A stretch of 64,000 nt of DNA from Lithodes maja (GCA_037953745.1 JBAKBP010006573.1:1-64000), one strand, 5' to 3'. Shown: positions 10,975 to 22,060, numbered from the stretch's first letter. Numbers and translations are program-made. Notes: generated from the letters alone by a model not told the origin.

Positions 10975-11440
10975 TTAGCAGATGCAGTTTAATGTAGATA
11001 AATGCAGTGTACATAATACAAATTTGGAAATCAATAGAAAAGTTAGGATACTAAATTAGATAATATTGATATTACAGACTTGATACTGAAAAAGATTTGG
11101 GATTCCTCCTCAGTAGTAATCTGAAGCCAAGAAAGCAATGCATCAGTTTGACAAAAGGAAAACAAAGTTCATGGATATATATCTAGAAGTGTGAGTAACA
11201 GAACAGCAGACGTAATCTTGAAATTTTATCTGGCATTGATGAGGCCACATATGGATTAGCCTTTCCAATGTGGGTGTCCATATCAAAGAATCAAAATATA
11301 TTTATTGAAGGCAGTACAATGAAGAATCACAAAACTGATCCATAAAATTAGATATATTTTATATGAAGAAAGGTTGAAAAAATAGGCTTGCATTTGTTAG
11401 AGATGTAGAGTTTGAGGGAATATGATAGGTGTTAAATGGG
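10975..11440 (+). pseudogene. heavily decayed LINE reverse-transcriptase relic
   Basis: Broken frames retain LINE RT landmarks. MQFNVDKCSV matches the 'FNADKCKVLH' segment of the copy at 6811, followed by EKDLGFLLSSNLKPRKQC (matching 'ETDLGVTISSNLKPSQQC') and later a degenerate LVRPLLEY-type stretch (GIDEATYGLAF). Multiple stops and indels mark an old CR1-like insertion, probably in an intron. Confidence 0.6.
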
Positions 11441-11576
11441 TAAGTGGGATTAATAAAGAGGACATGACAGATGCACTGAAGCTCAGTGATAGCAAAACAA
11501 TTTAAATGTAGATATATTTGGTACCTGGAAAGATTATTATCTGTCTGAAAGAGTTAATTTATTATCTTTTTTCCAG

Positions 11577-11839
11577 AGTTGCTGCGAGAGTATGTGTCCC
11601 CCCAAGCTGAATGTCTGGAGATGTTTGCCCGCAGTCTGGTGCCAGGCTGGACCTGTCTGGGGCGAGAAGTCTTGAGGCTACAACACTCTATCATATTCCA
11701 GGACTCTCATACCACCACCACTACCAATACTACTACCTGTACTACCACCTCATGCTCAAATAATAATACTTCTAATACTACATCATGTTCCAATACTATT
11801 ATCTCTAATATTACCACCTCATGTTCCAATACTTCATGA
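11577..11839 (+). CDS. METTL4: terminal exon of a METTL4-like N6-adenine methyltransferase
   Basis: Host exon preceded by a strong acceptor (TTATTATCTTTTTTCCAG) and ended by TGA at 11837-11839. The encoded block LREYVSPQAECLEMFARSL, then VPGWTCLGREVLRLQH, matches the C-terminal signature of the MT-A70 family, METTL4 subgroup (LELFAR-x-L-x-PGWTSWGNEVLKFQH in relatives). METTL4 proteins methylate N6 of adenine using S-adenosylmethionine; the catalytic DPPW exon is not in the window. Two oddities stand out. The family's Gly-Asn-Glu is Gly-Arg-Glu here, and the Asn is normally a cofactor contact. After QDS the frame runs through about 40 Thr/Ser/Asn/Cys residues encoded by an ACY-type triplet repeat. 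The name comes from remembered family motifs, so METTL4 is likely but unproven; a diverged paralogue or decaying gene is possible. Confidence 0.65.
11709..11838 (+). repeat. imperfect ACY/AAT triplet microsatellite inside the exon
   Basis: About 130 bp of imperfect triplets (ACC, ACT, AAT, TCA, TGC) is read as a Thr/Asn/Ser/Cys tail of the METTL4-like protein. The period of three preserves the frame to the stop. Confidence 0.75.
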
Positions 11840-12010
11840 CTTAGTTTCAGTACTTATATGACCAAGTTTGTGTTATAACTATTCAGCCACACCTCCCCTG
11901 AATATATTCTTGCTGTTACAATATCAATCTTAATGCAGTGAAATGTTTTGGACAAAGGAAATTGAATTATGAGTGTATTTTAAATGTAATTGATATTTTA
12001 GTGTACGGTG

Positions 12011-12016
12011 AATAAA
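12011..12016 (+). promoter_or_regulatory. poly(A) signal AATAAA
   Basis: A canonical hexamer lies 172 bp after the stop of the METTL4-like exon, in AT-rich sequence. It probably ends that transcript. No cleavage site can be fixed from sequence alone. Confidence 0.6.
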
Positions 12017-12300
12017 ATACATAAGCACCCTAAAACTAAATTTCCTTCTCCTGATTTTCATACTAAATTAAACATTGATCAGGTATGTTAAACTTTCACA
12101 AGAACATACACAATCAAAGATAAATAACATGTAAAAATACTTTCCTGTGCAAAAGGGTGTGTTCCACTTGGGCTGCGGTCATTGCCATAAGATACAGAAT
12201 GGGTTGAGGGGGCCACCAACTAAAGGCGAGTTTGAGTCGAGAAGAGACGCGGACGCTTCAAGAACAAGCAAGCAAAGGGAAGCGCATGACAGAAGCTTAA

Positions 12301-12778
12301 CCCTTCCTACCCGGGCTGTCTTACCCAATGACGGTCGCCCCTACCCGGGCGAAATGGCTGAAAAACGTCTAGGCCTAGGCTACCGTATTTATGTTTATTT
12401 TCACTGCTAGAACTTTCCCACTCATCTATAATCGTAGTGCGGTTTTCAATCTGTATTTTGGCATTGAGTAGACCTCTGTAAGTCAACTGGTTTTGTGATG
12501 ACGATTTCAGTGGAGCCAATATTGCAGAGATGTTGCCAATATGGGGGCTTTTCAGACACTAATTTCGTCATGACGTCATAACAATAACATTGAGGAGTCT
12601 TCTCCTTCTTGTTTTCGGAGGTGCGGTGACGAACGCTTGGGTTTGTTGACATATGTCGTACGCACGGCGTTCAGATCAAGCTTAATTAGGCTATTAAGCT
12701 CATGCCTTAGATAAGGCATACCGGGTAGCGGCCCTTCTTTCGTGCTGTCCTTACCTAAGGCAGACCGGGTAGGAAGGA
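12301..12778. mobile_element. TTAA MITE of the Pb3 piggyBac family, 478 bp
   Basis: TTAA at 12297-12300 and 12779-12782. The left end CCCTTCCTACCCGGGCTG matches the Pb3 terminus, and the right end mirrors it with one change. The subterminal block around 12454 (GGCATTGAGTAGACCTCT) is also in Pb2 and Pb3. There is no transposase, so it is probably mobilised by Pb3-like enzyme. Confidence 0.88.
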
Positions 12779-12888
12779 TTAATATTCTTCAATTTTTATT
12801 TTTATTTTCTAGTTCATATTGGCAACCGATAAATTGACGTCCCATAGGTCTATATATCTACTATTGCCGGACGCCTTACTCCCCTTAA

Positions 12889-13368
12889 CCCTCCAGCCCC
12901 GGTTATGTATTATATATATATTCCTCGAAACCCGGGTGTTTTGGCCGAAAAACGTCTAGGCTAGGCTACCGTATATTCGTTAATCAGACTGCTTCCCGCA
13001 TTCCCGCGCATCCCCAAGCGTAGCTGTGTTATTTACCTGTAAAATGGCATTAAGTAGAGCTCTCTAAGTCAACTGGGTGAGCTGTGATGATGATTTCATT
13101 GGAGATAACTTTATGGCCAAACCAGCCACTTTACACCACTTTTCGATACTGAACAACAACATACAGGCACACAAGAACAAGCGACGCTCTCCTTCTTGTG
13201 GCCGGAGATGCGGAGCGTCGGTCCAGCCGGCTGTTGTTTACATGCGTCGGACCGACGCCTCGCACAGCAAGCTCACAGGCTGTGACGTCATGGGTGTATA
13301 AGAGGCCTTCCGGGTACCTGTTACATGCTTTTTTATGGGCGTACAAGAGGCCATCCGTGGTGAGAGGG
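12889..13368. mobile_element. TTAA MITE of the Pb1/Pb2 piggyBac family, 480 bp
   Basis: TTAA at 12885-12888 and 13369-13372. The left end CCCTCCAGCCCCGG resembles Pb2 (CCCTCCGACCCCGG). The right end, with GGGCGTACAAGAGGCCATCC, matches the Pb1 right end at 3370-3440. It has the same subterminal 'GGCATTAAGTAGAGC' block as its neighbour. Non-coding. Confidence 0.85.
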
Positions 13369-13534
13369 TTAATGAGGGTGGCCATAAACAGAAGGCCCCC
13401 AAGCGGACCTATATTCCCTGTAAAAGGGACAACCTGAGCCAGTTTACTTGAAGACTTACAGGATTGACCACTCAATTTAGGATCCGTCCAACTCCGAGGC
13501 CCTCTATGTATTTTGTTAGCACTATTTTTCTACA

Positions 13535-13740
13535 GTGGTGCTCGGCTAGTCCATCCACTAACCTGCCTTATACTTAGATAAGCAGTACGGATTTGTATCA
13601 GGTTTACTCCCCTAGACAGGTTACCAAACAAGGCTGACGAGTCCCATCCAACCAGATTTTTATAAGGTTGTCTCCCCTAGATGGGTTGCCGACCAAGGCT
13701 AACGAGTCCCATCCACCCATAGGTACTGTACTTTAATGAT
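13535..13740. repeat. dispersed repeat family, copy 1, with internal tandem pair
   Basis: Matches 24180-24300 in inverted orientation (GGCTAGTCCATCCACTAAC and following). Here a segment of about 65 bp ending GACGAGTCCCATCCA/ACGAGTCCCATCCA is present twice in tandem. No coding capacity; class unknown. Confidence 0.7.
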
Positions 13741-13973
13741 GCTGCCTATGATAGTTTGGTTAGTTCTTGTGGTGGTGGAATGTTCCCTATGAAGGGTTTG
13801 CCTATGCAGCAAGAGCGCCAAATATAATTATTGGCAGTATGTTATTGATTCTGGGGTCCCTAGTAAATATAGACTATCCCAAGGAACCCTCTGACTCAAA
13901 CAGGCCCTTCCCAAGAGAAGAGAGAAAAAAATAATAAATAATAAAAAAATAGTTGAATGTTAAAATTGTTTAA

Positions 13974-14412
13974 CCCGTGGAGCCCCGGCTAGTTTTGTAA
14001 AGTTTTTTCACCAGAACCCGGCCGGTTTTCAAATAATTGTTTTATTCCAGAAACAATAGCGAATGGGTTAGGAATGAAGGAAAAACCACGAAAAACCGCT
14101 CAAAAAGCTTTAAAAATGGTCCTACAGAGCCCCCGAAAACGTATTTTACAATGAGTAAAAAATTTAAGGCAATTACCCCAAAAAACCAGGTTATTGCGCG
14201 CTCACGCACACGCACGTGGACTTTGAGAGTTTTCAACCATCGGCACGGTTGCGTGGGATACGTACACAGTTCCCATACAAATCTGAGCCCTCTTGAGTGG
14301 CTACACCTGAGGTTACGGTCGGCGCAATTAGGTTGACGCGTCAGGCGCGTCGCTGGGGCTGTGCGTTACATACATCGCCGACGCGTCAGACGCGTCGCTG
14401 GGGCTGTACGGG
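13974..14412. mobile_element. TTAA MITE, 439 bp
   Basis: TTAA at 13970-13973 and 14413-14416. Inverted ends are CCCGTGGAGCCCCGGC and, read from the other side, CCCGTACAGCCCCAGC. Near the right end GACGCGTCAG/GACGCGTCGC blocks are repeated. The TTAA target suggests piggyBac mobilisation. Confidence 0.82.
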
Positions 14413-14688
14413 TTAAGCATGACCAGTCTGGGTTTCAAACCTTCCCAGATTATAATGAAAAGGTCACCACCATATTGAAGTGGCTAAATTGGACACCTGA
14501 CCATTAATATAAAAGAAATATATCCAAAGTGCTTCTACAGAATTACCCATCACTGGAACACAGACAGAACACCTGGGGAACTGTCACTCTAGTCCGTGAG
14601 CCAAAACACAAATTTATACTAGCCAAGAAGCAAGAGTTTCAGATTATATATGTACCGGCTACTTCAATAAACTGTTAATCCTTTCACG

Positions 14689-14905
14689 CACGTATGGATG
14701 CTAGGGTTGCCGATTAGCAATCAGAAATAGAGTTATCTCAATCTTATAATTACCTCTCCAAAATTAGTTTTCTGCCCACAGCTAGATCAAAGACAACTTC
14801 AGAGGTTGAAGTAAATAAACTAAAGGTTTCTAAACACCCCTGATGGTCACAAAGGCTTTAAAGTATCCCAGAATAGGCTCAAATGGTGTCCTGTACGTGA
14901 AAGGG
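14689..14905. mobile_element. TTAA MITE, 217 bp
   Basis: TTAA at 14685-14688 and 14906-14909. Inverted ends are CCTTTCACGCACG and, from the right, CCCTTTCACGTACA; the offset suggests the left end has lost one base. Non-coding. Confidence 0.72.
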
Positions 14906-15009
14906 TTAATATGCAATGAACATATTCATTGACAAAGATCATCTGCTTGAAATAAAATCCATACAGTATATCAATACATAGAAATAAAATACAGCAATAA
15001 TATAATAAG

Positions 15010-15260
15010 TAATAAAGAAGTGAAATATTTACACTAACCATACGAGGTACAGTTTCAGTTTCATGTACTAATAGCGACATTCCAGGCAGCCCTATTCTGA
15101 GCTGTCTCACTTGTAAAGTTTTAACATTTGAGATCAGATCGTACAACATGATCCCACATCTTTCTAGGTCTACCCTTCTAGGTCCAGTTCTCTTGGGTGT
15201 AACCCTACCGATTTTGTTCTGGCCCCTGGAGTACTGTACAGTACTCCACTTCAAGATTCG
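15010..15260 (-). pseudogene. RTE LINE 3'-end relic
   Basis: Read on the minus strand it keeps the RTE C-terminal tail pattern. A GRPR-like block is followed by YDLISNVKTL and GLPGMSL, with nucleotide GGGCTGCCTGGAATGTCGCT matching the better-preserved copy near 27110. Old and frameshifted. Confidence 0.55.
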
Positions 15261-15640
15261 TCAGCTTAAATCTCAAAATATGCGAGTTGATTGTACATTC
15301 AACATTCAGAAGTTCCACATCTATCTTCATGAGAAATTGTGTAAATTCCAGAATACATTAAGTTGACAATCTTCTGAGCAAAAACAAATAGGAACTGCTA
15401 AAAGGTGACTAGAAACAACTGATAATTATCAAATTAAGTACTTCACATTTAATTAAAGTACAGTACATAGTTTCTCATCTAGGCTGTTTACAAACTACTG
15501 TATTGAATCCAGCTGTACACTCTCAAACCATAACAAGTAGTCTCAGGAATATGTGTGCTCACCTATTTTTCGTCATACAAGAATAACTACACAATGAGAG
15601 TCATGAATTAAGTTTTGTATACGTTTGAAATGCTGGGTAT
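15261..15640. other. no recognisable feature
   Basis: AT-rich sequence without ORFs, terminal repeats or similarity to other parts of the window that I could find. Confidence 0.3.
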
Positions 15641-15689
15641 ACGAAGGGAATTAAACCCTCCCGAAAACTCCCCAGGTTTTGAGATGCCT

Positions 15690-15782
15690 GGCACGGGATT
15701 CGAACCCTGGTTAGCGACCTCAGTAGGTGACTGAAGTCACCCCAGGTCCGCGCTCTAACCCACTGGACTACCACGGACGTTA
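15690..15782 (-). repeat. tRNA-derived SINE head
   Basis: The minus strand has an A box (TGGTAGTCCAGTGGGTTAG) and a B box (GGGTTCGAATCCCG) with tRNA-like spacing stretched by extra bases. The expanded middle and lack of a clean cloverleaf argue for a SINE promoter region rather than a functional tRNA. Confidence 0.6.
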
Positions 15783-15984
15783 ATAGGATAGTAACCTTAG
15801 TCTTCCTTGAAAGAACCAGGTGACAGTCTCGTGGTGATTCACGTGATGGGTTTCTTGGACTTTGCCATTAACGACTATTTTACACTATCCTAAACGTCAA
15901 CTCGGGTAGTACAGTATTTGGGTCGAGGGATTTTTGCGAGGGCATTACAACGTTAATAACACAAATATTCTACTCTAACATATT

Positions 15985-16770
15985 AATTTTATTTAACAAA
16001 TCAGTTTAACCAGACCACTGAGTTCCCCAAAAGAACTCTCATAGGGCTGGCCCAAAGGAGTAGATGAAGATAGATAGGGAAGGGCAGGAGGTGAACAACT
16101 CTAGGAAGGTGAAGACACGCAGACATTTCTAGCCATTTCATCAGTTCAGCAAGACCACATGAGCTCTACAGCAGAACTCTTATAGGGCAGGGCCGAAGGA
16201 TGAGGCAAGAACTGCTACACTGCAGCACCAACCAAGAAGTGATCAATGGCGAAGAATGAAATATCAGGTCTAAGGAAGAAAAAATCACAGCTAAATGCAA
16301 AAAAATGCACCACTGAGGGGAATCAAGTCAGCTTTGCTGCATCGGCGACCGAAGAGACAAATCAGGTCGGGAGCCTACAACCTAGATAGGCCACGGATGC
16401 ATATGAAATAGGGCAACCGAATGAGACAGAATAAGAACAGAAGGGGAAAAACATAGAAAGAGGGGAGAAAAACTACACAAAATTAGTCAAGCCGACGACG
16501 AAAGCTCGAGGGGAGAGGGAGGGAAATATCCATTCCCCCCCCCATCAAGCTCCAGACGCCGGGCCTGAAGCCCCCCAACCGCGACAAGGAGTGTAGTATC
16601 AGGGGGGATCAAACATATGAAGAAAACTAGCACCTTTTCTCCATTCACAGTTCTCCCAGCAGCGCCACCGTAGCAGGCGGATCTCATCAGTGCGTTGTTC
16701 TCCCTTTTAGTCGCCTTGTATGACACACAGTAGGATACGAGGGGCATATTCTTTTCCTCCACTAAATATG
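15985..16770 (-). mobile_element. RTE-type LINE 3' end (3' UTR)
   Basis: Similar over about 600 bp to 26264-26905, including AACTCTCATAGGGCTGGCC and GCCCCCCAACCGCGACAAGGA. On the minus strand it starts with the stretch that follows RTE coding ends elsewhere here (ATCCTACTGTGTGTC, compare 20890) and finishes in AT-rich sequence. Non-coding tail of a truncated LINE. Confidence 0.65.
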
Positions 16771-16967
16771 GAGGACACCCTTACCCCTATAGGGAGGTTT
16801 GTGAGTGGTCTGGTTGCTTTATGGTCAGCACGAGAGTAAAGGGTGTTCTTGACCGCTGCATGGCTTCATTGAGCTGTGGCCCAAAACACAGCTGTAGCGC
16901 CTCCTCCCATACTAGCTCCTGCGCACTCCACGACACCCTTGAGCATTGATTTATCTTTTTTCTAGTA

Positions 16968-17773
16968 CAGTGGTACACCAACTTTCGCGGCTAATAGGGA
17001 CCACCGAAAGTGGCGCGAAAGTTGGGACATTGAGGTAATGTGAATAAATGTAATAGGGACCTGGCGTGTACAAAAACTCACCCCCAAGTATAACAAACCA
17101 TCATGAAATACATATATATATAAAGTACTTAGTAGATAAGCATATAAATGATGGATAAATATAATGAAACACAAATAAAACTCACCAGAGACAACATGGT
17201 TAAGGGCTTGATGGGCTCGATGCTAGGGGTTATCTGGGGCATTGGGCAGGGCTAGTGTGCCCCACCACTGCATCCAACACCATCTCCACCACCTCTCTCC
17301 TCACCACAAGCATCCTCATCACTCCTTTGCGCACATCGCCGTAGCATATCCATTGTGTTGGTTTTCCCCTGAAGCCTGCCTATCTTGATCCTCCACAAAG
17401 CCAGAAATATCATCGTCAAGCAAAAGGTTTGCCAAAGCCTGGGGATCTGGTCGGTTGCCATGTTCAGAGGAACCTTCAGCCTAGACTGGAATCTCTACCT
17501 CCCTAAGCTACTGGGGCCTCGGCAGCTGCAGGTAACAAGTTATCAAACCCTGTTCGCCTTCCTGAACACGTTGGATGAACACTTCACCAAGAAGGGAGAT
17601 GAGAGACTGAAGATTCTCCATTTTTTCTTTGTTCTTGAATGCAAGAGGCTCAGTCTCCTCAGCAATTACTCGCAGGTAATGATGGTGCGGGAGAGGAAGG
17701 CTGTGGTGCCAACTTGAACTTTTTCCTCTTGTTTGTATTTTTGTTTTTCTTCTTGTTCCATTTCCATCTTCTT
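16968..17773. mobile_element. decayed Tigger-like element
   Basis: A TA dinucleotide (16966-16967) is followed by CAGTGGTACACCAACTTTCGCGG and a second GCGCGAAAGTTGGGAC stretch, as in pogo/Tigger ends. The minus strand around 17290-17420 reads LLLDDDISGFVEDQDR, like the acidic C-terminal tail of such transposases. Stops and indels throughout; the right end was not found. Confidence 0.45.
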
Positions 17774-17857
17774 ATCTTACAGTAGATCCTCTGGAAAAAA
17801 GGCAAACTAGGCCTGTGTATCCAGCTCAGTACCAGTACTTGCACTGCTGCGGTTGTT

Positions 17858-18382
17858 GTTGTTCCCCAGGCTGTCTGGCCGAACAGCCCCAAGGTCCCGA
17901 GCATGGCCAAGGCCATAAACGAGCGCCCCCACAAAACCCTCCCTGCTTACCACTAACAAAGCCCGGGTAACCGAAGCCACTCCAAGGCAGGGAGCTGAGG
18001 AGGGCGCAGAAACGCCCGGGAAACCAAAGCCCCACCCAAGGCCCTGTGCCCCTCAGCAATTATGAAGGGAAAGTTGAGGAGCAAGGGAAAAATGTGACGC
18101 TTTGGCTCCCAATCTGCCAACTTCTAGGTTGGCAGTAGGGAGGTCAATCCATGGAAAAGACGCCGTCACTTGAGATCTAGAAGATATTTAAGTAAAAGGA
18201 ACAGTCAGAGTAAGCTATGGGTATGGCAGAGATCGCTCAGCTCTCACTCTGATAGACCATCCCATCACCACATGACTAGAACCCAATCCTCTCAGCATCA
18301 GCTAGGAAAGGCCCTAGAAAGCCGTCTTTGGCGGAGGGATAGCTCCCCTATTTCAACTCCTTTCAGGGTTGGGCACCCGTAA
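17858..18382. mobile_element. unidentified 525-bp insertion with 15-bp target duplication
   Basis: ACTGCTGCGGTTGTT occurs at 17843-17857 and 18383-18397, directly flanking this segment inside CRB3. The copies at 42.5 and 59.3 kb have the site once. A long duplication points to LINE-machinery (SINE- or LINE-like) insertion. No coding frame or tRNA promoter was recognised. Confidence 0.7.
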
Positions 18383-18602
18383 ACTGCTGCGGTTGTTCAC
18401 GGTGTTGGCGGCGGTGGAAGCAGACGCAACATTTTTACTATTCTGTATTTTCGCTTTGTAAACAAACTTCAAATCTTGTCTTCCCCATGCTTTATCAAGA
18501 TTACTTTCAAACTTCTTTACCGATTCGGAATCGACTACATACTGGGGCAGTGCGTTCCACTCATTTACCACTCTATCACAAAAAGAGTTCTTTGTCTTTT
18601 AA

Positions 18603-19233
18603 CCCGGGAGCTGTGGGGAGACTCTTAAGAGTTCCCCCGGCGGACTGCGGGAAGACTCTTGAGAGTAAGTAAAATAAAAAATCAACTTTTGACATCGAAA
18701 AAAAAAAAAATAAATATATTTTTATTTTTTTTATTTTTTTTATTTTTTGGCCCCTGGGCCATGCAAAATCTCAGTCCTCTACCTCCCCTCCTTCCCCACT
18801 TTCCTCCTCTCCTTCAGTTATCACCTATTTTCCCTATTATTCCCTTATTCTGAGGTATATTTTCGTGCTAACATTAGCGAGTTGCAAGCAGGGTGTTGTC
18901 ATCACTGATGGCAAGCGAGTACAAGAGAGAGAGAGAGAGAGTATCGATCGACTGTGTCTCAGTGGCCTTGGGGGAAATTGGCGGGAAAGCAGTTTGCCTC
19001 ACCCATACATTATACAACTCGCGGGCTATATCTCCGATTTTGACCATCCAAACGCTGTTTTCACTCGTTTTATTGTTGTTTCAGGTTAATACCTTTATAA
19101 TCAACCCATAATAGGCGCATATGGATAATTATTAATGCTATTAATGGTACAATGAATATTTTAGTGACGGAAACACCTCAAATACGTCAGCACAGGGGGA
19201 CGTTTTCAATTACCCCCATGCGCACTTGTTAGG
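18603..19233. mobile_element. TTAA-flanked MITE in CRB3, 631 bp
   Basis: TTAA at 18599-18602 and 19234-19237. It splits the CRB3 RT frame between GAGTTCTTTG and the TTTGTAAATTTTCTTAG block. The interior is similar to 27811-28421 (pyrimidine-rich stretch, then ATCACCTATTTTCC). Terminal inverted repeats are poorly preserved. It contains poly(A)/T-rich and (GA)n tracts. Confidence 0.7.
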
Positions 19234-19571
19234 TTAAAGCCTAGTTCTTTCCTTGTAAATTTTCTTAGAGTGTCCTCTCGTTCTTGTTCCCTCCCGCATC
19301 AAGAAGATACCTTCACAAACATCCTCATCATACTTTCCTGACACTATCTTAAAAGTCTCTATCATATCCCCTCTTTCTCCTATATGCCAGTGTCGGAAGT
19401 CCCAGTGTCCTCAACCTCTGATCATAGCCCAGGTTTTTCAAAGTTGGTACCAGCTTGCTAGCTCTCCTCTGCACTTTCTCCACCGCTTCTATATCTTTCA
19501 CCATATATGGAGCCCACACCTGGTTTACACATTCCAGGTGCGGCCTAACCAGCGCTGTATAGAGATTCCTG

Positions 19572-20820
19572 TATATATGGATGGTGTGGTGAGAGAGGCT
19601 AAAATGAGATCTATGGCTGGAGGATTGGGTTTAGTAAGAAAAAGTGGTGGTGATTGGGATTTGAATCAGTTGCTGTATGCTGATGACACAGCACTGGTGG
19701 CGGATTCTGAGGAGAAGCTGCAGCGAGTAGTAAACGAGCTTGGTGTGCTATGTGGGAGGAAGCTGAGGGTGAATGTCAATAAAAGTAAAGTGATGGTGTG
19801 TAATAGAGATGCTCGTAGGGTGAATCTACATGAACGAATGGATGGGGAAATGCTGGTAAAAGTGGAGTTTTTAAATATCTAGGAGTGATAAGCAGTGACG
19901 CAGGTGTGGGAATGGAGACAAGACAGTGTGTGTGAGGGAGGGAAAGTTTTGGGAGCAACGGGCAGTATGTGGAAGGTGAGAAATCACAGAATGAAAGCTA
20001 TAAGTGCAATGTATCAAGGGATAGTTGTACCAACAGTGATGTATGGGGCTGAGATATGGGGTTTGAATGTATAATTATGTTACCTCCACCAACCGACTTT
20101 ACTCCTAAACTCAAAGTCCTGGGATTCGAACCTAGGATGCTCACACCGAAATTCAGTGCATTTATCCATTGCGCTACGAAGACAGTTAAAGAATGGTGGA
20201 CAAGCCTACGATTTATTATGCAGTTTCGAATCCTGCATATCAATCTAAGCATGTACACACTTTCCAACTGCGCTATCATAGGCTATGGGTAGATGAAAGG
20301 AAGGAGTAATTAATGGGGCCTTAACCTTAAGGAAGGCCTCTCTATAAACTACCCCTGAACCTGAATGAACTATTATGTTACCTCCACCAACCGACTTTAC
20401 TCCTAAACTCAATTAATGAAATCAACAAATATATGTGGCAGTCCAGGGATTCGAACCTAGGATGCTCACACCGAAATTCAGTGCATTTATAAGAGCAAAG
20501 GATGTCATGGGGATGAGCTGCTTGAGGAGTATGTGTGGAGTGACACATAGAGACAGATTGAGGAATGAAGAGGTACATAGGAGAGTGGGACAACAGGAAC
20601 CCTTATCGGCCAAAGTGGAAAGAAGGGCGCTATGGACATGTTGAACGAATGGGAGATGAAAGGCTTACAAATAGTATATACGAGTCAGAAACAAGGGGAA
20701 TTCGATTGAGAGGAAGACCTCGGAGGAGATGTTGAGATAGTGTGAAACCAGCGTTGAAAGGTAGAGAGATGACTGAAGAAAAGGCAAGAGAAGTAGCGAT
20801 GAATAGGAATGAATGAAGAA
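19572..20820 (+). pseudogene. RTE-clade LINE RT fragment, split by SINEs
   Basis: Encodes the RTE motif block DWDLNQLLYADDTALVADS (catalytic YADD) and RKLRVNVNKSKVMV, then with a frameshift KYLGV and VPTVMYGAEIWGL. SINE-like sequence occupies about 20072-20495. The frame then resumes as DVMGMSCLRSMCGVTHRDR and runs to the 3' end near 20820, followed by the RTE-type CCCCCAGGGGGTAAGG tail. Several stops; non-functional. Confidence 0.8.
20072..20500 (-). repeat. two tRNA-derived SINE copies in tandem
   Basis: TATGTTACCTCCACCAACCG starts both copies (about 20077 and 20374). On the minus strand each has a B box (CTAGGTTCGAATCCC), and the first has an A box (TAGCGCAATGGATAAATGC). The second copy lacks the A-box half. 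They interrupt the RTE fragment. Confidence 0.65.
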
Positions 20821-20984
20821 TGCCCCCAGGGGGTAAGGGGGCCCTCACTTATGATGGAGGAAAAAAAAGAATATGGCCCATGCATCCTACTGCGTGTCGT
20901 ACAAGGCGACTAATAGGGGGGATGGCGTTAGACTTGTGGACCAACATTCATACAAGTTTAAAGACCGTTTTATCCACAGAGAAT

Positions 20985-22060
20985 GTGGTTACAGTCTCAC
21001 ATCCTAAATGGCAGCTTTCCAGGCTGTCTCTGTTGTCAAGTTCTATATTTTGAGATCGGACCGGAGTACCCGAGCCCACGTCATTCTAGGTCTACCCCTA
21101 CGCGCAGCTACCCCCACGTTCACAGTCCGGCATTTCTTCACCCAGTTCTGATCATACATTCTCTCCACATGTCCAAACCAACCAAGTCGGCTCATGCGCA
21201 TCACTTCACTGACACTCCTAATGCCCAAACGCCTACTCAATTCCTCGCTCGATACCTTGTCCTTAAGATTAACCCTACACATCCATCTCGCTATTTTCTT
21301 CTCATTCCGTTCCATTCTATTGATATCCTCCGCTTTAACCGGCCACGTCTCCGAGGCATAGGTCATCGCGCTCCTAACACACCTTCCCTTTAAGGTGGGG
21401 TGGGAGCCCTCTCATGGTCAGGAGTGGCAACAGCTCTCTAAACTTTCCCCAGCCACTTCTGACTCTAGCAATGGAGCTAGCTTCAGCACCACCTCCGGCG
21501 GAAACCGTATCGCCCAGGTAGCAGAACTTATTCACACACTCCAGCGTTACACTGTCGAAATCAACACTGACAGGCGGGTCATTTAATACAAGATCTCCCT
21601 TGCACACTGCACATTCAGTCTATGATTCTTGTCAAAGGTCCTCTAGCTCCACTAATCATGACCTTTGTTTTATCTATGTTAACTCTTAGACCCTTATTTG
21701 CCATACCTTCCCTCCATCTTTTGAACTTCGATCTCCTCTGCTTCCTGCGCACTATCTGCGATAAGAACTAGATCATCTGCATAGAGCAGAGAGTCCTGTC
21801 CTAAATTCCCTTGACAGAGCCTCCAGGACTAAAACAAACAGTAATGGGCTCAGCACTGAACTTTGGTGAACTCCAACCTTCACTGGGAACTCTTCGCTCA
21901 GGCCCCCGTTTACTCCAACTGCTGCCTGCGACTCATACATTCTCATTATCACAAGCACCAGCCACTCTTCTACTCGGAGTTTTCTCATAGCCCACTGCAC
22001 TACCTCCTTGGGCACCCGGTCAAAGGCCTTCTACAGATCTACAAAAACTAGGTATAACTA
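20985..22060 (-). pseudogene. RTE-clade LINE RT fragment
   Basis: Minus-strand pieces in order: VPKEVVQWAMRKLRVEEWLV and PLLFVLVLEALSREF (22015-21780), a YADDLVLIAD catalytic box near 21780, then VNKFCYLGDTVSAGGGAE (21607-21374) and the C-terminal SETWPVKAEDINRMERNE and GWFGHVERM region (21366-21043). This gene order is typical of RTE LINEs. Frames are interrupted by stops and indels. Confidence 0.82.

Larger units (their letters stand above)
17774..19571 (-). pseudogene. CR1-like LINE copy CRB3, split by two insertions
   Basis: Third copy of the LINE family seen intact-ish at 42441-46298. Pieces lie at 17774-17857 (3' tail after TCTTACAG), 18383-18602 and 19234-19571. They encode the RT C-terminus (VVNEWNALPQYVVDSES, then the REGTRTRGHS region). 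The breaks are a 525-bp insertion with a 15-bp duplication and a TTAA MITE. At 19571 it is truncated against an RTE fragment. Confidence 0.8.

Noticed and set aside
15690..15782. Functional tRNA gene
   Set aside because: A and B boxes are present, but the arms do not fold into a normal cloverleaf; same verdict for 20090-20175 and 52289-52360.
17440..17530. Possible host exon between CAG and GTAACA
   Set aside because: The short frame (SLDWNLYLPKLLG) matches no family I know and lies in Tigger debris.
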